Shown piece after piece: positions 20,455 to 31,985 of a DNA stretch of 64,000 bases. The notes beneath the pieces were generated by a model, which saw nothing but the letters and a program-made list of their open reading frames with translations, searched no databases and was not told the DNA's origin. The translations under genes and the position numbers were made by a program. Within the stretch, counting starts at the first letter, position 1. Each line of letters begins with the position of its first letter. The DNA is from Rhyzopertha dominica (taxonomy: Eukaryota > Arthropoda > Insecta > Coleoptera > Bostrichidae), in NCBI GenBank assembly GCA_025024175.1, contig QCXZ01000041.1:30871786-30935785 (forward strand), given 5' to 3'.

Positions 20455-21396
20455 CTAATGAGATTTATCTTTTTCTTTAATTAGGGGTTTTCGGCTAGTT
20501 TCAAAAGAAACGTACAGATCAGCCTTGTTTAAAAATTCTGCAACTGTGTGGGGGATATTGGTATAGAACTGACGAGCTAGTCCCGCATCCCGTAAACCCT
20601 GAACTATATAAGTGACTACGCTGAACTCATCTACTTGGCCAGATGCAATTGATTTCATTGTAAAAGCATAGGTCCTAAGTGATTCGTCCGCGCTTTGTTT
20701 TCGTTCTCTAAGGCGTCGGTCTATCTCAACTGAGTGTTGAACTGAAGAAAAGTTTTTTTAAAAGTGCGGCTTTGAACTCTTCCTAGGTGGTAATTTCAGT
20801 TTTAGTTGATAATAAGCTCTTGCGTTTTCAACGGAACTGACAAATCTTTCTGGAGTTATTGAATTTTCGTCCGGATCGAATTCAAATATTTCATGTTGCG
20901 CTTCGCGGGAAAATTGCTGCTGCTGCGAATCACAGTTTTCTGAGCACATTAGAATGGATGCTGTTCGCTGATTTTGCAATGTATTCTGCAGCGCAATAAT
21001 TTGCGGTTGTAAATGTAAAATCGTATTTTCGGTTGTATTTTGTGGCGGTATGGTCGCTTGTACGTATGGATTCCAAGGTTGCGTCACAGTATATGTCGGC
21101 ATCGGTATGGGTTGACGTTGCAACGTCGCGGGGTCGGTTGCATGAGGAATGCTCCAGCGGTTTAAAAAGGGTGATGGCAAAGATTCGTTGAACGGCATTC
21201 CGGCGTTTTGAACAGGTATCGTTTGCGAATTCGTATTGAGCAAAGACTGTGAAAGCGCGGCGTTTGTGGGGGTTTCACTTACGGGTGGATTTGGCGGTGA
21301 CGGTGGCACCGTGCCCCATTCCGATCGCGGTAAAATCCCGGCTGCACAAGCATGTGCTTCGTTCGTTTCGCTATCACTCATCGCACAACAGTTCAA
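20455..21396 (-). pseudogene. Ty3-type Gag remnant in two frames
   Basis: The upstream frame (21396-20758) has a Pro/Gln/Ser-rich N-terminus and a capsid start (SVENARAYYQLKLKLPP). The downstream frame (20658-20455) has the capsid end (VVTYIVQGLRDAGLARQF). The frame is broken between them near 20760-20660. Confidence 0.55.
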
Positions 21397-21506
21397 AACG
21401 TACTTACGTTTTCCGTTAGTCCGTTCACGTATTCATCGCACTTCTGAGCTGTAGAAACAACACTGTTTTCGATTTCTAGCACTTTATTTACGTCGAACTG
21501 TTAAGA

Positions 21507-22571
21507 TAAGGTGACCAATTTTCCAAACCAGAAAATCCGGACGCATCCATGGTGCTATTTGTAATATAGGATAAAGTAAAGAGTAAAGCGGAATTAGGCT
21601 TTTTAGAACACGTGACTTTTGAGCGACTGCCAGGGGGCAAATTTCAAAACGATGCAGCTTCTAGCGCGCTGTCATAGAAACCCCATTACTTAATGCCAAC
21701 GTCAGTCACTAGAGCTGGGACATTCGATTCAATTCAAATCGTTCAATCAATCGCGTAGATTCGGATCATTCAAGTCGTTCAAAAATCATTACTGAGAACG
21801 AGTTACCGAGTTGTTTAGACCTGCTTAAAGATATATGGATCGTGAATTGAAAGTGACAGCGGTGTCTCCTGTCTTGCCACAGCATATAAATATGCTCTCA
21901 TGCTGTGTTCTCGTCGTGTGAGGTCGTCAGCCGTTAACCATGTACGACGCACGAACGACGCTGATTCATTAGCTNTGAGCCAAATCAAGACATGAGTCAT
22001 TCAATTTGAACGACTTGGTCATGAAGGACCCAACTTTATCAGCCACGCGTCCGNTTCCAGGGTTTCGCAGGCGCGTCCCATGCGTGCGCTTTTTGCCCCC
22101 TGGACGCCATATTGGATGACGTAATCTTAAAAAGCCTAATGATGCCGGCTACGCAATTGTGCGCTGACACCACAGAACTAAATACCTAGAAGTTTAATAT
22201 AATACTAATAAAATTTTGTGATAAATGACCCTCGGACAGATTGGGTCAGACGCATGCGCAGTAAAAAATATAATACGGAAACGTCATGACGTCACAACAA
22301 ACAACAGGACCTGCCGCACATCTCACCAATGGCCATTCATTTTGTCAAACCAAGGAGTTACTGCGCAGATTCGCTGCCCTACGAACAAGCAATATGGCGA
22401 CTTACGGGTCGTTAGAATACTTTGCACACTTTTTAGCCAAACCCTAAAAAAACCGGACTAATACAAACAAAATTTTGAAAATCCGGACAAATCTGGATGC
22501 CAGATTAAATACGGACTCATAAACAAAAATACAAACCTGTCCGGGCTAAATCCGGACGGTTGGTCACCTTA
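21507..22571. mobile_element. hAT-type non-autonomous element, copy 1
   Basis: Termini TAAGGTGACCAA / TTGGTCACCTTA with a perfect 8-bp duplication TGTTAAGA (21499-21506 and 22572-22579). 1065 bp, no coding capacity. The ends share CCGGAC-rich subterminal motifs with the copy at 39746-40430. The extra length is due to a nested insertion (21597-22136). Confidence 0.88.
21597..22136. mobile_element. TA-flanked MITE nested in the hAT-type element
   Basis: GGCTTTTTAGA / TCTTAAAAAGCC ends flanked by TA on both sides. The segment is absent from the sister copy at 39746-40430, where the flanks are contiguous. It appears to contain a further repeat (about 21715-22036) rich in ATTCAA/TTGAAT motifs. 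A few ambiguous bases are present. Confidence 0.6.
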
Positions 22572-22615
22572 TGTTAAGAACAATCGTACGGTAAACACGC
22601 GCTTTTAAAGTACAA

Positions 22616-23060
22616 AACTTAGTGTGTCCGTCTTCCGTCAAATATGTTTATTTATTTTATTTATTGTCATGGTACCAAGTGTCAAGTGTCGGTGTTAGAA
22701 AGTTTTACGGCTCGGCTGGCGCCAGATTCGTTGTCACCCAGGTCGACTTCTCTTTTCTGTTTTGTCGGGTTGTTGTTTCTATCAAATTGACAAATAAATT
22801 ATCACAAAACAGCCTATTAATATGAGTTGTAATCTGTAAGTTATCAGGACGGTATTCAAGAAAATGCGTGCACAGCCTTTTATACCCGACATCAGAAGTT
22901 TGTGTATTATTTGAAATTGGATCAGTTCCAATAAGGTACATGTGACAGGTTTGTTTAAATTGGTTAAGAATGGAATCTTGAAGAGAGAGAGAAAGGTCCA
23001 TCCGAGGTAACGATAGAGAGAGAACTACAATTATTTTACAAAACAAGACCACTACATAAT
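22616..23060 (-). repeat. LTR-like end and leader of the second Ty3 element
   Basis: Inverted copy of the family B LTR at 1630-1709 + 18060-18284. On the minus strand it ends ...ACAACGAATC then TGGCGCCAGCC. The region 22622-22690 also shares a short direct repeat (GTGTCCGTCTTYCGTCAAATAT) with 18422. The outer boundary is uncertain. Confidence 0.45.
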
Positions 23061-23179
23061 TACTGCAACGATATTTTTGAAAATGATTTTATTCGAAAGC
23101 CTGTAAATGATATTTTCACGTAAGCTATTTTCTTATAACTACTGCATTTAATGTTTTCGTGTCCCAAAATGATAGATAG
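23061..23179. other. No feature seen
   Basis: Short AT-rich spacer between the LTR-like end and the Penelope element. Confidence 0.4.
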
Positions 23180-23279
23180 TTTGCTGCTTGTAGGATCTTG
23201 GACAAGGTAATCAAAAAACTGTTTTGGTTTCGGCCGACATTTCGGTATTGGTTTATTATATCTTGATCAGGGCTGCAAC

Positions 23280-23984
23280 AGCAAACAAAGTTTATTGGGA
23301 CTCAACTTCGTAAAAGCTCCGCCCTGACACAGTGCAAATACACAATACAGCAACATTCAATGAATTTACGTGTAATTAAAAAAAATTGTATATTACAATA
23401 GATCACATATATGAAACTTTTAATTAATANTTAACATATTTTGTGGTGTGATGTCATAATTATAAAAAGAAACTGACTAAGATTTCNTAACCTGGTTTGG
23501 TATAAGGGGGCGAAGGAACAAACAGACTCACCTGAACCGAAAAAAAGGAAAGAACCGTTGAGAAAATTCATGAATACTAAAATCAGCAAACTGGAACCAG
23601 CCAAAGCCACAAACAAAACGGGGGCTAGGAACAACGCATCAGATTAATCCACATGTAGCTGAATAGCACAATGTGACACTACGGAAAACCAAAAATATCA
23701 TAATAAGTACACTATGAGATGGATCATATAATGTGAGAAACCTACGGTCAAACGTCAAAATCGCGTTCACGACAAACGAAACAAAATGAGCGGCGACAGC
23801 AAAACAAAGCCGCAGTATCAGTAAACCTGGAACGACACCATGTTGTAGAAAAAGGAGAAACGGCCATGAGAAAGACAATTGTCAAAACTATGCCGGTAAG
23901 GCAGAAGTCCTATGCGAAAGACAAAAGACAGGTGCCGATCAAGGGGGCAGACACAGATCATACGGTGAGAGAAGTGAAACAGTT
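23280..23984. other. 3' region of the Penelope-like element, no gene
   Basis: No ORF with family features. The open minus-strand frames at 23431-23634 and 23639-23878 are short and lack any recognisable pattern. Confidence 0.4.
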
Positions 23985-24096
23985 ATTAATGGAAATGTAG
24001 TAACTGTTGATACATCACTGGGAATTTTTGTGTATCGGTCTGAAAATTTATAGTGTTTTGGGTGCTTTTTGTGCAAATAGTTTCCGATATTTCTCT
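23985..24096 (-). pseudogene. C-terminal end of Penelope GIY-YIG endonuclease
   Basis: The minus-strand frame reads KREISETICTKSTQNTINF and then TDTQKFPVMYQQLL, the characteristic C-terminal block of Penelope EN domains. It is separated from the rest of the domain by the hAT insertion. Confidence 0.65.
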
Positions 24097-24104
24097 TTTC
24101 ACTC

Positions 24105-26360
24105 CAGGGTTGGCAAAAAACATGTTTTTTTAAATTAAACAAAACAAACAGTTTTTTTTTTTAATTTAATCATGTTTAAATTGTTTTATACATGTTTTTT
24201 TCTTACTTAGTTGAAAACATTTTTAAAACGTTTTAAACCCTGTTTTAAACATGCACTCTCATGCAAATTACTATGTGTATTAGTGAAAATAATACGAGTA
24301 GATGTGGGAAAGCGTAGCAGTTGTCTAAAAATNCCTAGGTGACTACGATTGCCTTGTCATTTGTATTCGATGTGTACGGCGTTTACGCGACAATNTTAGT
24401 TATTATGAGTCTTTTCTATTTTAAGCGAAAATCAACTCTGTTCTTAAAATCCAGACCAATCACATACTGGTTACTGGGTTGATTTTAGCTAATATCGACT
24501 TTAACAAAGAGAATAGGAACCGACCTTGTATGTTTAAAGCAGGGTTGACATGATTAAAACAAAATGTTTAAAACAGAATGTTTTAAACTTGTTTTAAACA
24601 ACGCTTCTGTTTAAAACTTTGTTTTAAACAAATGTTTAAATCATTTGTTTTAAACAGTGCTTTTTATAATAATGTTTTAAACAGTGTTTTTTACGACTAT
24701 TGTAAGATTCATTAATTATTACTATTAGGCTCGTTTACCCTTCACAAATAGATAAAAAGGATTATTAGTAATTACATATCTACATAATGTCACCTTACAT
24801 TTGCATAAAAATGAATTGAATTCAAAACCAGGCCCAGTTTTTTATAGATACAACAGTTACAGAAATTAATAATAAACTTAACGTTTTTTCTGTAGCTATA
24901 AATTACAAACATTTTAAAACAACAAATAAAACCTTATCATAACATAAAAATTTGTATTTCTGGTCCGTTACAACAAAACAATAAATAAGACGTTCATTCA
25001 ACACTTACTAGATAATTATATATTTAGGATAATAGAACAAATAGTTATCAGAACTTGGGAATATAAAAAACAANAAACAAGAAATAAAATATTTTTACTA
25101 GTGCAAGCATATCTTTTTTGCACATCTTGCATCGAGCTCGCATTGTACTATTTTGCACCTTAATTTTGTCTAAGTAATTCCAACCTGCATTATTCCTCCT
25201 ACTGGTCATTGTAATGGTTGAACTTTAAACATACAAGGTCGGTACCTATTCTCTTTGTTAAAGTTGATATTAGCTAAAATCAACCCAATAACCAGTATGC
25301 GATTGGTCTGGATTTTAAAAACAGAGTTGATTTTCGCTTAAAATAGAAAAGAAAAACCTGCTCATAATAACTAAAGTTGTCGCGTAAACGCCGTACACAT
25401 CGAATACAAATGACAAACGACAAGGCAATCGTAATCACCTAGGGATTTTTAGACAACTGCTACGCTTTGCGTCATCTACTCGTATTTATTTTCACTAATA
25501 CACATAGTAATTTGCATGAGAGTGCATGTTTAAAACAGTGTTTAAAACGTTTTAAAAATGTTTTCGACTAAGTAAGGAAAAACATGTTTAAAACAATTTA
25601 AACATGATTAAATTTAAAAAACTCTTTGTTTTGTTTAATTAAAAAAAAACATGTTTTTTGCCAACCCTGGTTTAAAGTTCAACAATTACAATGACCAGTA
25701 GGAGGAATAATGCTGGGTGGAATTACTTAGACAAAATTAAGGTGCAAAATAGTACAATGCGAGCTCGATGCAAGAAGTGCAAAAAAGATATGCTTGCACT
25801 AGTAAAAATATTTTATTTCTTGTTTATTGTTTTTTATATTCCCAAGTTCTGATAACTATTTGTTCTATTATGCTAAATATATAATTAACGAGTAAGTGTT
25901 GAATGAACGTCTTATTTATTGTTTTGTTGTAACGGACCAGAAGTACAAATTTTTATGTTATGATAAGGTTTAATTTGTTGTTTTAAAATGTTTGTAATTT
26001 ATAGCTACAGAAAAAATGTTAAGTTTATTATTAATTTCTGTAACTGTTGCATCTATAAAAAACTGGGCTTGGTTAGGAATTCAATTCATTTTTATGCAAA
26101 TGTAAGGTGACATTATGTAGATATGTAATTACTAATAATCCTTTTTACCTATTTGTGAAGGGTAAACGAGCCTAATAGTAAAAATTAATGAATCATACAA
26201 TAGTCGTAAAAAACACTGTTTAAAACATTATTATAAAAAGCACTATTTAAAACAAATGATTTAAACATTTGTTTAAAACAAAATTTTAAACAGAAGCGTT
26301 GTTTAAAACAAGTTTAAAACATTCTGTTTTAAACATTTTGTTTTAATCATGCCAGCCCTG
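24105..26360. mobile_element. hAT-type element (outer copy), interrupted by its own inverted copy
   Basis: Ends CAGGGTTGGCAAAAAACATG / ...CATGCCAGCCCTG with an 8-bp duplication TTTCACTC (24097-24104) versus TTTAACTC (26361-26368; one mismatch). Without the inner insertion it is about 1.1 kb. It is AT-rich with many TGTTTAAAAC motifs near the ends and no transposase ORF. Confidence 0.85.
24540..25669. mobile_element. hAT-type element (inner copy), opposite orientation
   Basis: Ends CAGGGTTGACATG / TTTTTTGCCAACCCTG with a perfect 8-bp duplication GTTTAAAG (24532-24539 and 25670-25677). The sequence is the reverse complement of the outer copy (24105-24539 joined to 25678-26360). The 1130-bp length agrees. 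Confidence 0.88.
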
Positions 26361-26369
26361 TTTAACTCT

Positions 26370-26600
26370 AACTTTTTCTGAACCCATGACCGAAACATTG
26401 TCGAAATCAAAGCTATGATTGTACTCAATTGCATGTTTAGCTAAAGCTGTTTTCGGATTTTGATTATATATATCATTACGATGTTAACTTACTCTAGTGT
26501 GTAAATAATTTTTAGATTCTCCTATGTAGAATAAATAGCAATTTTTGCACAGAATTTTGTATACAACATTGTTCTTTTTAGATGAGAGGTTTTAGATTTT
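26370..26600 (-). pseudogene. Penelope GIY-YIG endonuclease, N-terminal part
   Basis: The minus-strand frame contains VVYKILCKNCYLFYIGES (GIY-YIG-type core with the CxxC of canonical Penelope elements), then ALAKHAIEYNHSFDFD. A stop between them (after LHTRVS) shows decay. Confidence 0.75.
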
Positions 26601-26958
26601 AATTTGGCATAAAAACTGTTATAATTGTTTTTGATGCTATAGAAACCTAACTGATTGTTGTGCTGTTTAAAATTTTTTGGATATTGGTCCTAAATACCTG
26701 TAAAATTTAAAGTTATCTACTAGAGTTTTACTGTTGATATGGTTGATATTATTGTCTTCGTTTTTTTTTCAATGAGGTGAATAAAATTTTGTTTATTAGA
26801 CATTTGAGAAAATTATTAGCTAAAAGAATGTTCCTGGCGATATCAAACTCCTCACTGTAGAAATCAGAGTGGCATAGACGTAGGATTCTGTGTTTTATGT
26901 CATTGGGCAATAGCTATTATAATTTAACACTATTACTTGAAGTCGGTTTTCTATACAT

Positions 26959-27318
26959 TCAAATTGTAATATTGTGTTCATTTCTTATCATTAGCAAATC
27001 TCGGAAAGGTAACTGATTAAAGTTGTTCTCCTTTTCCATGGTAAATTTTATTCCTGCATGTATATAATTGAAAGTATCTAATATGAAGTTCAGATGATCT
27101 ACATGGGCTACAAGAAACATATCATCAACGTAATATTTAATGAAGCTTACTATATTTTGGTCACCTCGGAGTGTTGGTGCTTTAGATAAAATGATCATAA
27201 CTTTGTTGACAACACAAGGCACCACCAGATTAGCAATAGAGGGTGAGGCTGGATTACCCATTGCACATCCATTTAACTGCTGGTAGTCTTTGTATTGAAA
27301 TACACTGTTTTCAAACAT
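26959..27318 (-). pseudogene. Penelope-like reverse transcriptase fragment
   Basis: Carries GCAMGNPASPSIANL (RT motif 4 region) and IKYYVDDMFLV with the catalytic YVDD, then FTMEKE...LPFRDLL. Only the middle to C-terminal RT is kept (about 119 codons). It is truncated upstream and separated by stops from the endonuclease. Confidence 0.85.
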
Positions 27319-27359
27319 ACGTTCTATAACTTTTATAAACCATTTTTTCGAGTTGATGA

Positions 27360-28650
27360 TTTTTTATGTGCAAAATAAGTGGTGCAATGACCAAAATTTG
27401 TAAAAGTATAGGCAAAAAATAATCTAAAAGTTAGACCTCGCAATTAGCAATTATTTTATCAAAGAATACTAAGTATATTTGCTTGAGAAATACCTTAGGC
27501 TCCAGCTAAATCTTTTATCCTTCGGATAAGCATTCATTTATCCGTAAATAAACAGTATTGTAGACATTTCTACATTTCAGCATATCGTTTTACCTATTAA
27601 CCGCCTAAATTTGTTTGTGTATCTTTAAGTTTTATAAGACGTATTATTAGGTGGCTTGCACTCCGACTAAGTAGGTATATGGTTCTCTGTATTGCAACTC
27701 TGATGCCTTGTATTAAGCGATTTCGCTTTTGCTTTGACTGTGTTTACTAAGTGAATGTCTTTAGTGCTTGCTTACAACTGCATTTAGGCTTTTTCTTTTT
27801 ATTCCTGTATGTACATATATGTATGTAATTATTGTCATTTCTAATTAACATAAAGTTGTTGCATATGTAGATGCCGAAGTGTTTTAGATACCAATCATTT
27901 TTCATATTCTTGTTGCTAGATTATACTGATTACTTAGCTCTTTATTGAGTTTTTTTCTTTAGTAATAAAAGTTTTAGGATCGTCTGCAATGGAGAACAGC
28001 TCCACAAACGCTTATTCTTTAGTTCCAAAAAAATTAAACATTTGCCTGCGGAATTTTACCATCTAAGATTTTCCTGCGACCCTTATTGATTATGCTAGGT
28101 ACAAAAATATCACCCACTTAAAAAATGGCAACAAGAAGGAATCCATTAATCATCACCACACCTACAGAAGTCTTAGGGCGAGATTCCGTCGAAAACGGTT
28201 CATTACATCCGCTTCTAGCGAAGCGGTGCCGAATATCCTTTTTACAATCTCACATTTTTCTCTGAACGCGAAGCTTTTAACAGTGTCTTCCTAACTCTGA
28301 TTCACGTCAACGCATTTAGATAAAGCCTATTTATGCGACAATAGGCTGGAAAAAGTTTTCCTCAGATGCTTTTGTTGCAGTGATGTGAAGTGCACGGATA
28401 CTAGTATTTTCTCAACACCGTTCGCATAATTCCGGATGAAAGCGTTTTAACTGTCGACAGTACATCATTTAAGGCTTCTACGATAACCGTGGTTACTGTA
28501 AAATAGAAACCAATATCGCGTGAAATAAACTCATAGTACATAGTCGTAAATCGAGAATTCCTAGATATTTTAACTAAACTATTAAACGAAGCTGTATAAT
28601 TCATATTTTGCAAGTGCAACCAAAAAATTGCATACGGGGTCGTTCCCAGA
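27360..28650. other. No recognisable gene
   Basis: AT-rich sequence without long ORFs, RNA motifs or clear repeats. Confidence 0.45.
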
Positions 28651-28659
28651 TTGTCGGCC

Positions 28660-31600
28660 GACCCCAGGCAACGCTAGTTTTAAAGGTCCCAGGAATTTGG
28701 CTACTAACATGAAGCACGAATTATTTTACATTACCTTATGCTTAGTGCTTCCATTGTGCTTTATAAAAATCAACAGCCACATCTACTGTTTTCAAGCTAT
28801 AACCGTTATGATTTTTTGTGGCCAACTTCGCACTCAGCCACCTATTTCCAAATTTAACATCTCTATTGGCACTAGCCTTTAGTGCTTCCTTACTGCTTCA
28901 TTGTGCTTCAACAATTATGCTCTTTAAGTCATTATGTGCCTATAATAATTACTTTATAGTTAATAGGTCTAGCCACTGACACGAAGCACAAATGTTAATC
29001 TTTCCACTAATCTTTAGCGCTTCATTGTGCTTCTTGTGTTAACCTAGTCACATGACCCCTTTTTGGTAAAAGATATGTTTTTTTGCATTTGGAAGTTAAC
29101 CACCAAAATTAAAGCACAATTGACGATCTTTTATTAATCTTTAGTGCTTCAATTGTGTTTCATGTCTTAACTTANCTGCNTGACCTGTTTTTGGTAAAAT
29201 CTACATTTTTGTATTTGGAAGTTAGCCACCAAATTGAAGCACAATTGCCCATCTTTTACTAATCTTTAGTGCTTCGATTGTGCTTCATTGTGCTTCATGT
29301 CTTAACTTAGCTGTACGACCTCTTTTTAGTAAAATCTACATTCTTGTATTTGGAAGTTAGCCACCAATTGAAGCACAATTGCCCATCCTTTACTAATCTT
29401 TAGTGCTTCGATTGTGCTTCATGTGTTAACCTAGCCACATTCCCGTTTTAGTAAAATCTATATATTTATATTTGAAAGTTAACCACCAGATTAAAGCACA
29501 TTTGCTCATCTTTTACTATTCTTTAGTTCTTTGATTATGCTTCATTATGGTGAATGAATTTTATATTTTTATGGTTGCTGCACTCTGCATAAAAGTACTT
29601 TTTTCAAATTGTATACATTAAGAAAATGGCTGAACACCACGCCTGACAAAGCAGCCCTGGTCCAATAGGTTGCAAATTACTGCAAAGTCTATTGCTCTAT
29701 AACTTTACGAGAAATCACAGATTTTTCATTTCTTAAATTGCTCCGGCCTTAGAATTTAGAGTAGAAGGATGCATTGCAAATTTCAATTCAACAATTTGCA
29801 TGTCGACAGTATTAAGTATGTAATGGGCAATTTTATTTACAGTACTCAGTACAGGAAATACTGATACTAAATACTAAAACTACATGTTAACAATTGTTAT
29901 AAATATTTCCATAATAACGGGTTTTTAGTGACAACTACATAGTAATATTTTGACTAAAAATTAGATTTTACTAAAACGTGGTCATGTAGTTAAATTAACA
30001 CATGAAAAACAATCGAAGCACTATAGATTAGTAAAAGATACGTAATTGTGCTTTAATTGCAATTCCAAAAATAAAAAACATGTATTTTACCAAAAAGGGG
30101 TCCTGTGGCTAGGCTAACATTTGAAGTACAATCAAATCACTAAAGATTAGTAAAAATGGGCAATTGTGCTGCAATATGGTGGGTAACTTCCAAATATAAA
30201 GAATATATATTTTACTAAAAAGGGGTCATGCGGCTAAGTTAACAGATGAAGCACAATAAAGCACAATTAAAGCACTAAGGTAGATTTTGAGTAAAAAATA
30301 TGAGACGAGTATATTTTGGCTCTTGTATATTAAGTGTATTGTGCAAATTATTTTGTTCCAATTTCCCTGTTTTATGGGTCAATTCTTAAAAATTTTTAAA
30401 GCACTGCAGTTTTTTAATATTTAAATTACAAATTTGCATAACTTATTTTAGTAAGTCATCAGAATGCCCAAACGGTTTTCTTACTTCTTTGGGACAAAAC
30501 ATACGTTTCGAAGTCTTTTCTTCTACGAGTATATTAGGTATAATAGGTAGCATATGAAATAGCCTGTCTTCTTCCGTTTATAGACAAGAAAGATAATAAA
30601 ATCATAGTTTACAGTCATTTAAGAACTCATTGACCGATTGAGGGCTCCAAAGCACGCTTGTGCCTTCTGACCCTAACAACTGTATGTTGTTTAACGTGTG
30701 TCTAGTTATTTTAATTACAACGAAGTAGTATTTTGTTTAGTTAAGAAGCAACAAAAATAATAATATACAAAATAATACTGTCATTTGAGGCACTTGGAGC
30801 TGTTAAAAGTACTAAATATTACTAATTTGCTGTTTATCTACATAATGTTATTTTCTTCAGTAGACTTTTAAAGTAGAATATTACATAGTTTACGCGTAGA
30901 TAATGGCGTAATCTACATGGAGTATTCTACGCGCCCATCAGTGATTCCACCCCGTTTTGCAGTTTTCGCCATTCAACCCTTAACATTTAACTTTTTTTTC
31001 TCGAAACCTGTCAGGGATAAAAATCTGAAAAAAAATTTCGTCTGTAAAAATGGTACTAAGGGGGTAAAATAATTATTTTGTCTGCTTACCACAATCACAT
31101 CCTAGGATTCCATAGATAAACTCGGCAACATAGTAGAAGAAGTAGAAAATGGTCACTCAAAAACAATATTAAAAAACATCTCAGAGAGAGTGTTGTACCG
31201 CATAACCTTAAGGGTAGTAACGGCAGCGGGATGTTATTTTTTGAAGAATAAACCTTATTGAACTACTTTAGTTCATTTTTTCATATGTATTTCATGATTA
31301 TCTTTTAAATTACTCTTATTATATAACTACTATGTTGCTGAGTTCATCTGTGGCCTCCTAGGATGTGATTGTGGTAAGCAGACAAAATAATTATTTTACC
31401 CCTTTAGTACAATTTTTGCAGTGACAAAGAAAATTACTGTGAATAGCCCATATATGGGTGATTATTTTAATAGGAAAAAGAAAGTGGTCGCTCAAAAAAC
31501 ACGATTAAAAAACACCCCCGAAAGGGGGTTGCACCCCATAACTTTAACGGTAGTAACGATAGAGGGTTGTAAATTTTTTTAAGAATAGACCTTATGGAAC

Positions 31601-31985
31601 TACATTAATTCAATTTTTTTCAGATTTTTATCTCTGACAATTTTTGAGAAAAAAATGTTAAATATTAAGGGTTGAATGGCAAAAACTAGAGAACGGGGTG
31701 GAATTGGGGTGTGTAATTAGGTGTGCGACATATACCCTTAATTGGGAACAATATATGTCAATTTGAGCAAAATTCCAGCGGGGGCACTTTTTACCATCTT
31801 ATCGTAGCCTTTGGAAATTGGTGGCTAAGTGCGAAGTTGGCCACAAAAAATCATAATGGTCATAGCTTGAAAACAATAGATATGGCTGTTGATTTCTATA
31901 AAGCACAATGAGGCACAATGGAAACACTAAGGATGGGATACGATAGTATAATTTGTGCTTCGACATTGTGGCCAACTTCATGGAC
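28660..31985. repeat. Large composite inverted and minisatellite-like repeat block
   Basis: The outer arms (28700-28860 and 31800-31960) are inverted copies containing GTGGCCAACTTCGCAC. Inside, a ~125-136-bp unit with TTTAGTGCTTCGATTGTGCTTC repeats about four times directly (28980-29560) and recurs inverted at about 29940-30290. A second inverted pair (30940-31095 versus 31385-31712) includes AAAATAATTATTTT and AATCACATCCTAGGA. No coding sequence. It is probably a non-autonomous foldback-type element. Confidence 0.6.

Larger units (their letters stand above)
18439..23060 (-). mobile_element. Second Ty3/gypsy-like element, internally deleted
   Basis: Minus-strand order: LTR-like end (about 22730-23060), TGGCGCC primer-type site (about 22719-22729), gag, protease, then directly integrase with no room for RT/RNase H. 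The leader is interrupted by a hAT-type MITE (21507-22571). No matching 3' LTR in the same orientation lies to the left. It is dead and non-autonomous. Confidence 0.7.
23180..27350 (-). mobile_element. Penelope-like retroelement, 5'-truncated, split by hAT elements
   Basis: Minus strand: RT (26959-27318), GIY-YIG endonuclease (about 26600-26370, continuing at 24096-23985), then a 3' region ending with the terminal segment 23205-23280 (GGCCGACATTTCGG on the plus strand). The endonuclease domain is interrupted at 24105-26360. Upstream of about 27350 no RT sequence continues, so the 5' end is lost. Confidence 0.82.

Noticed and set aside
22705..23052. 115-codon minus-strand ORF as a host gene
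   Set aside because: It spans the LTR-like end shared in inverted orientation with 18060-18284 and runs through the primer-binding region.
23221..23275. Hammerhead ribozyme at the Penelope 3' end
   Set aside because: The minus strand shows CTGATCA...CGAAATGTC, but the CTGATGA core is mutated and no stable stem II is evident.
28980..30290. CRISPR-like array
   Set aside because: Repeat units are ~130 bp, degenerate, present in both orientations, and the context is eukaryotic.
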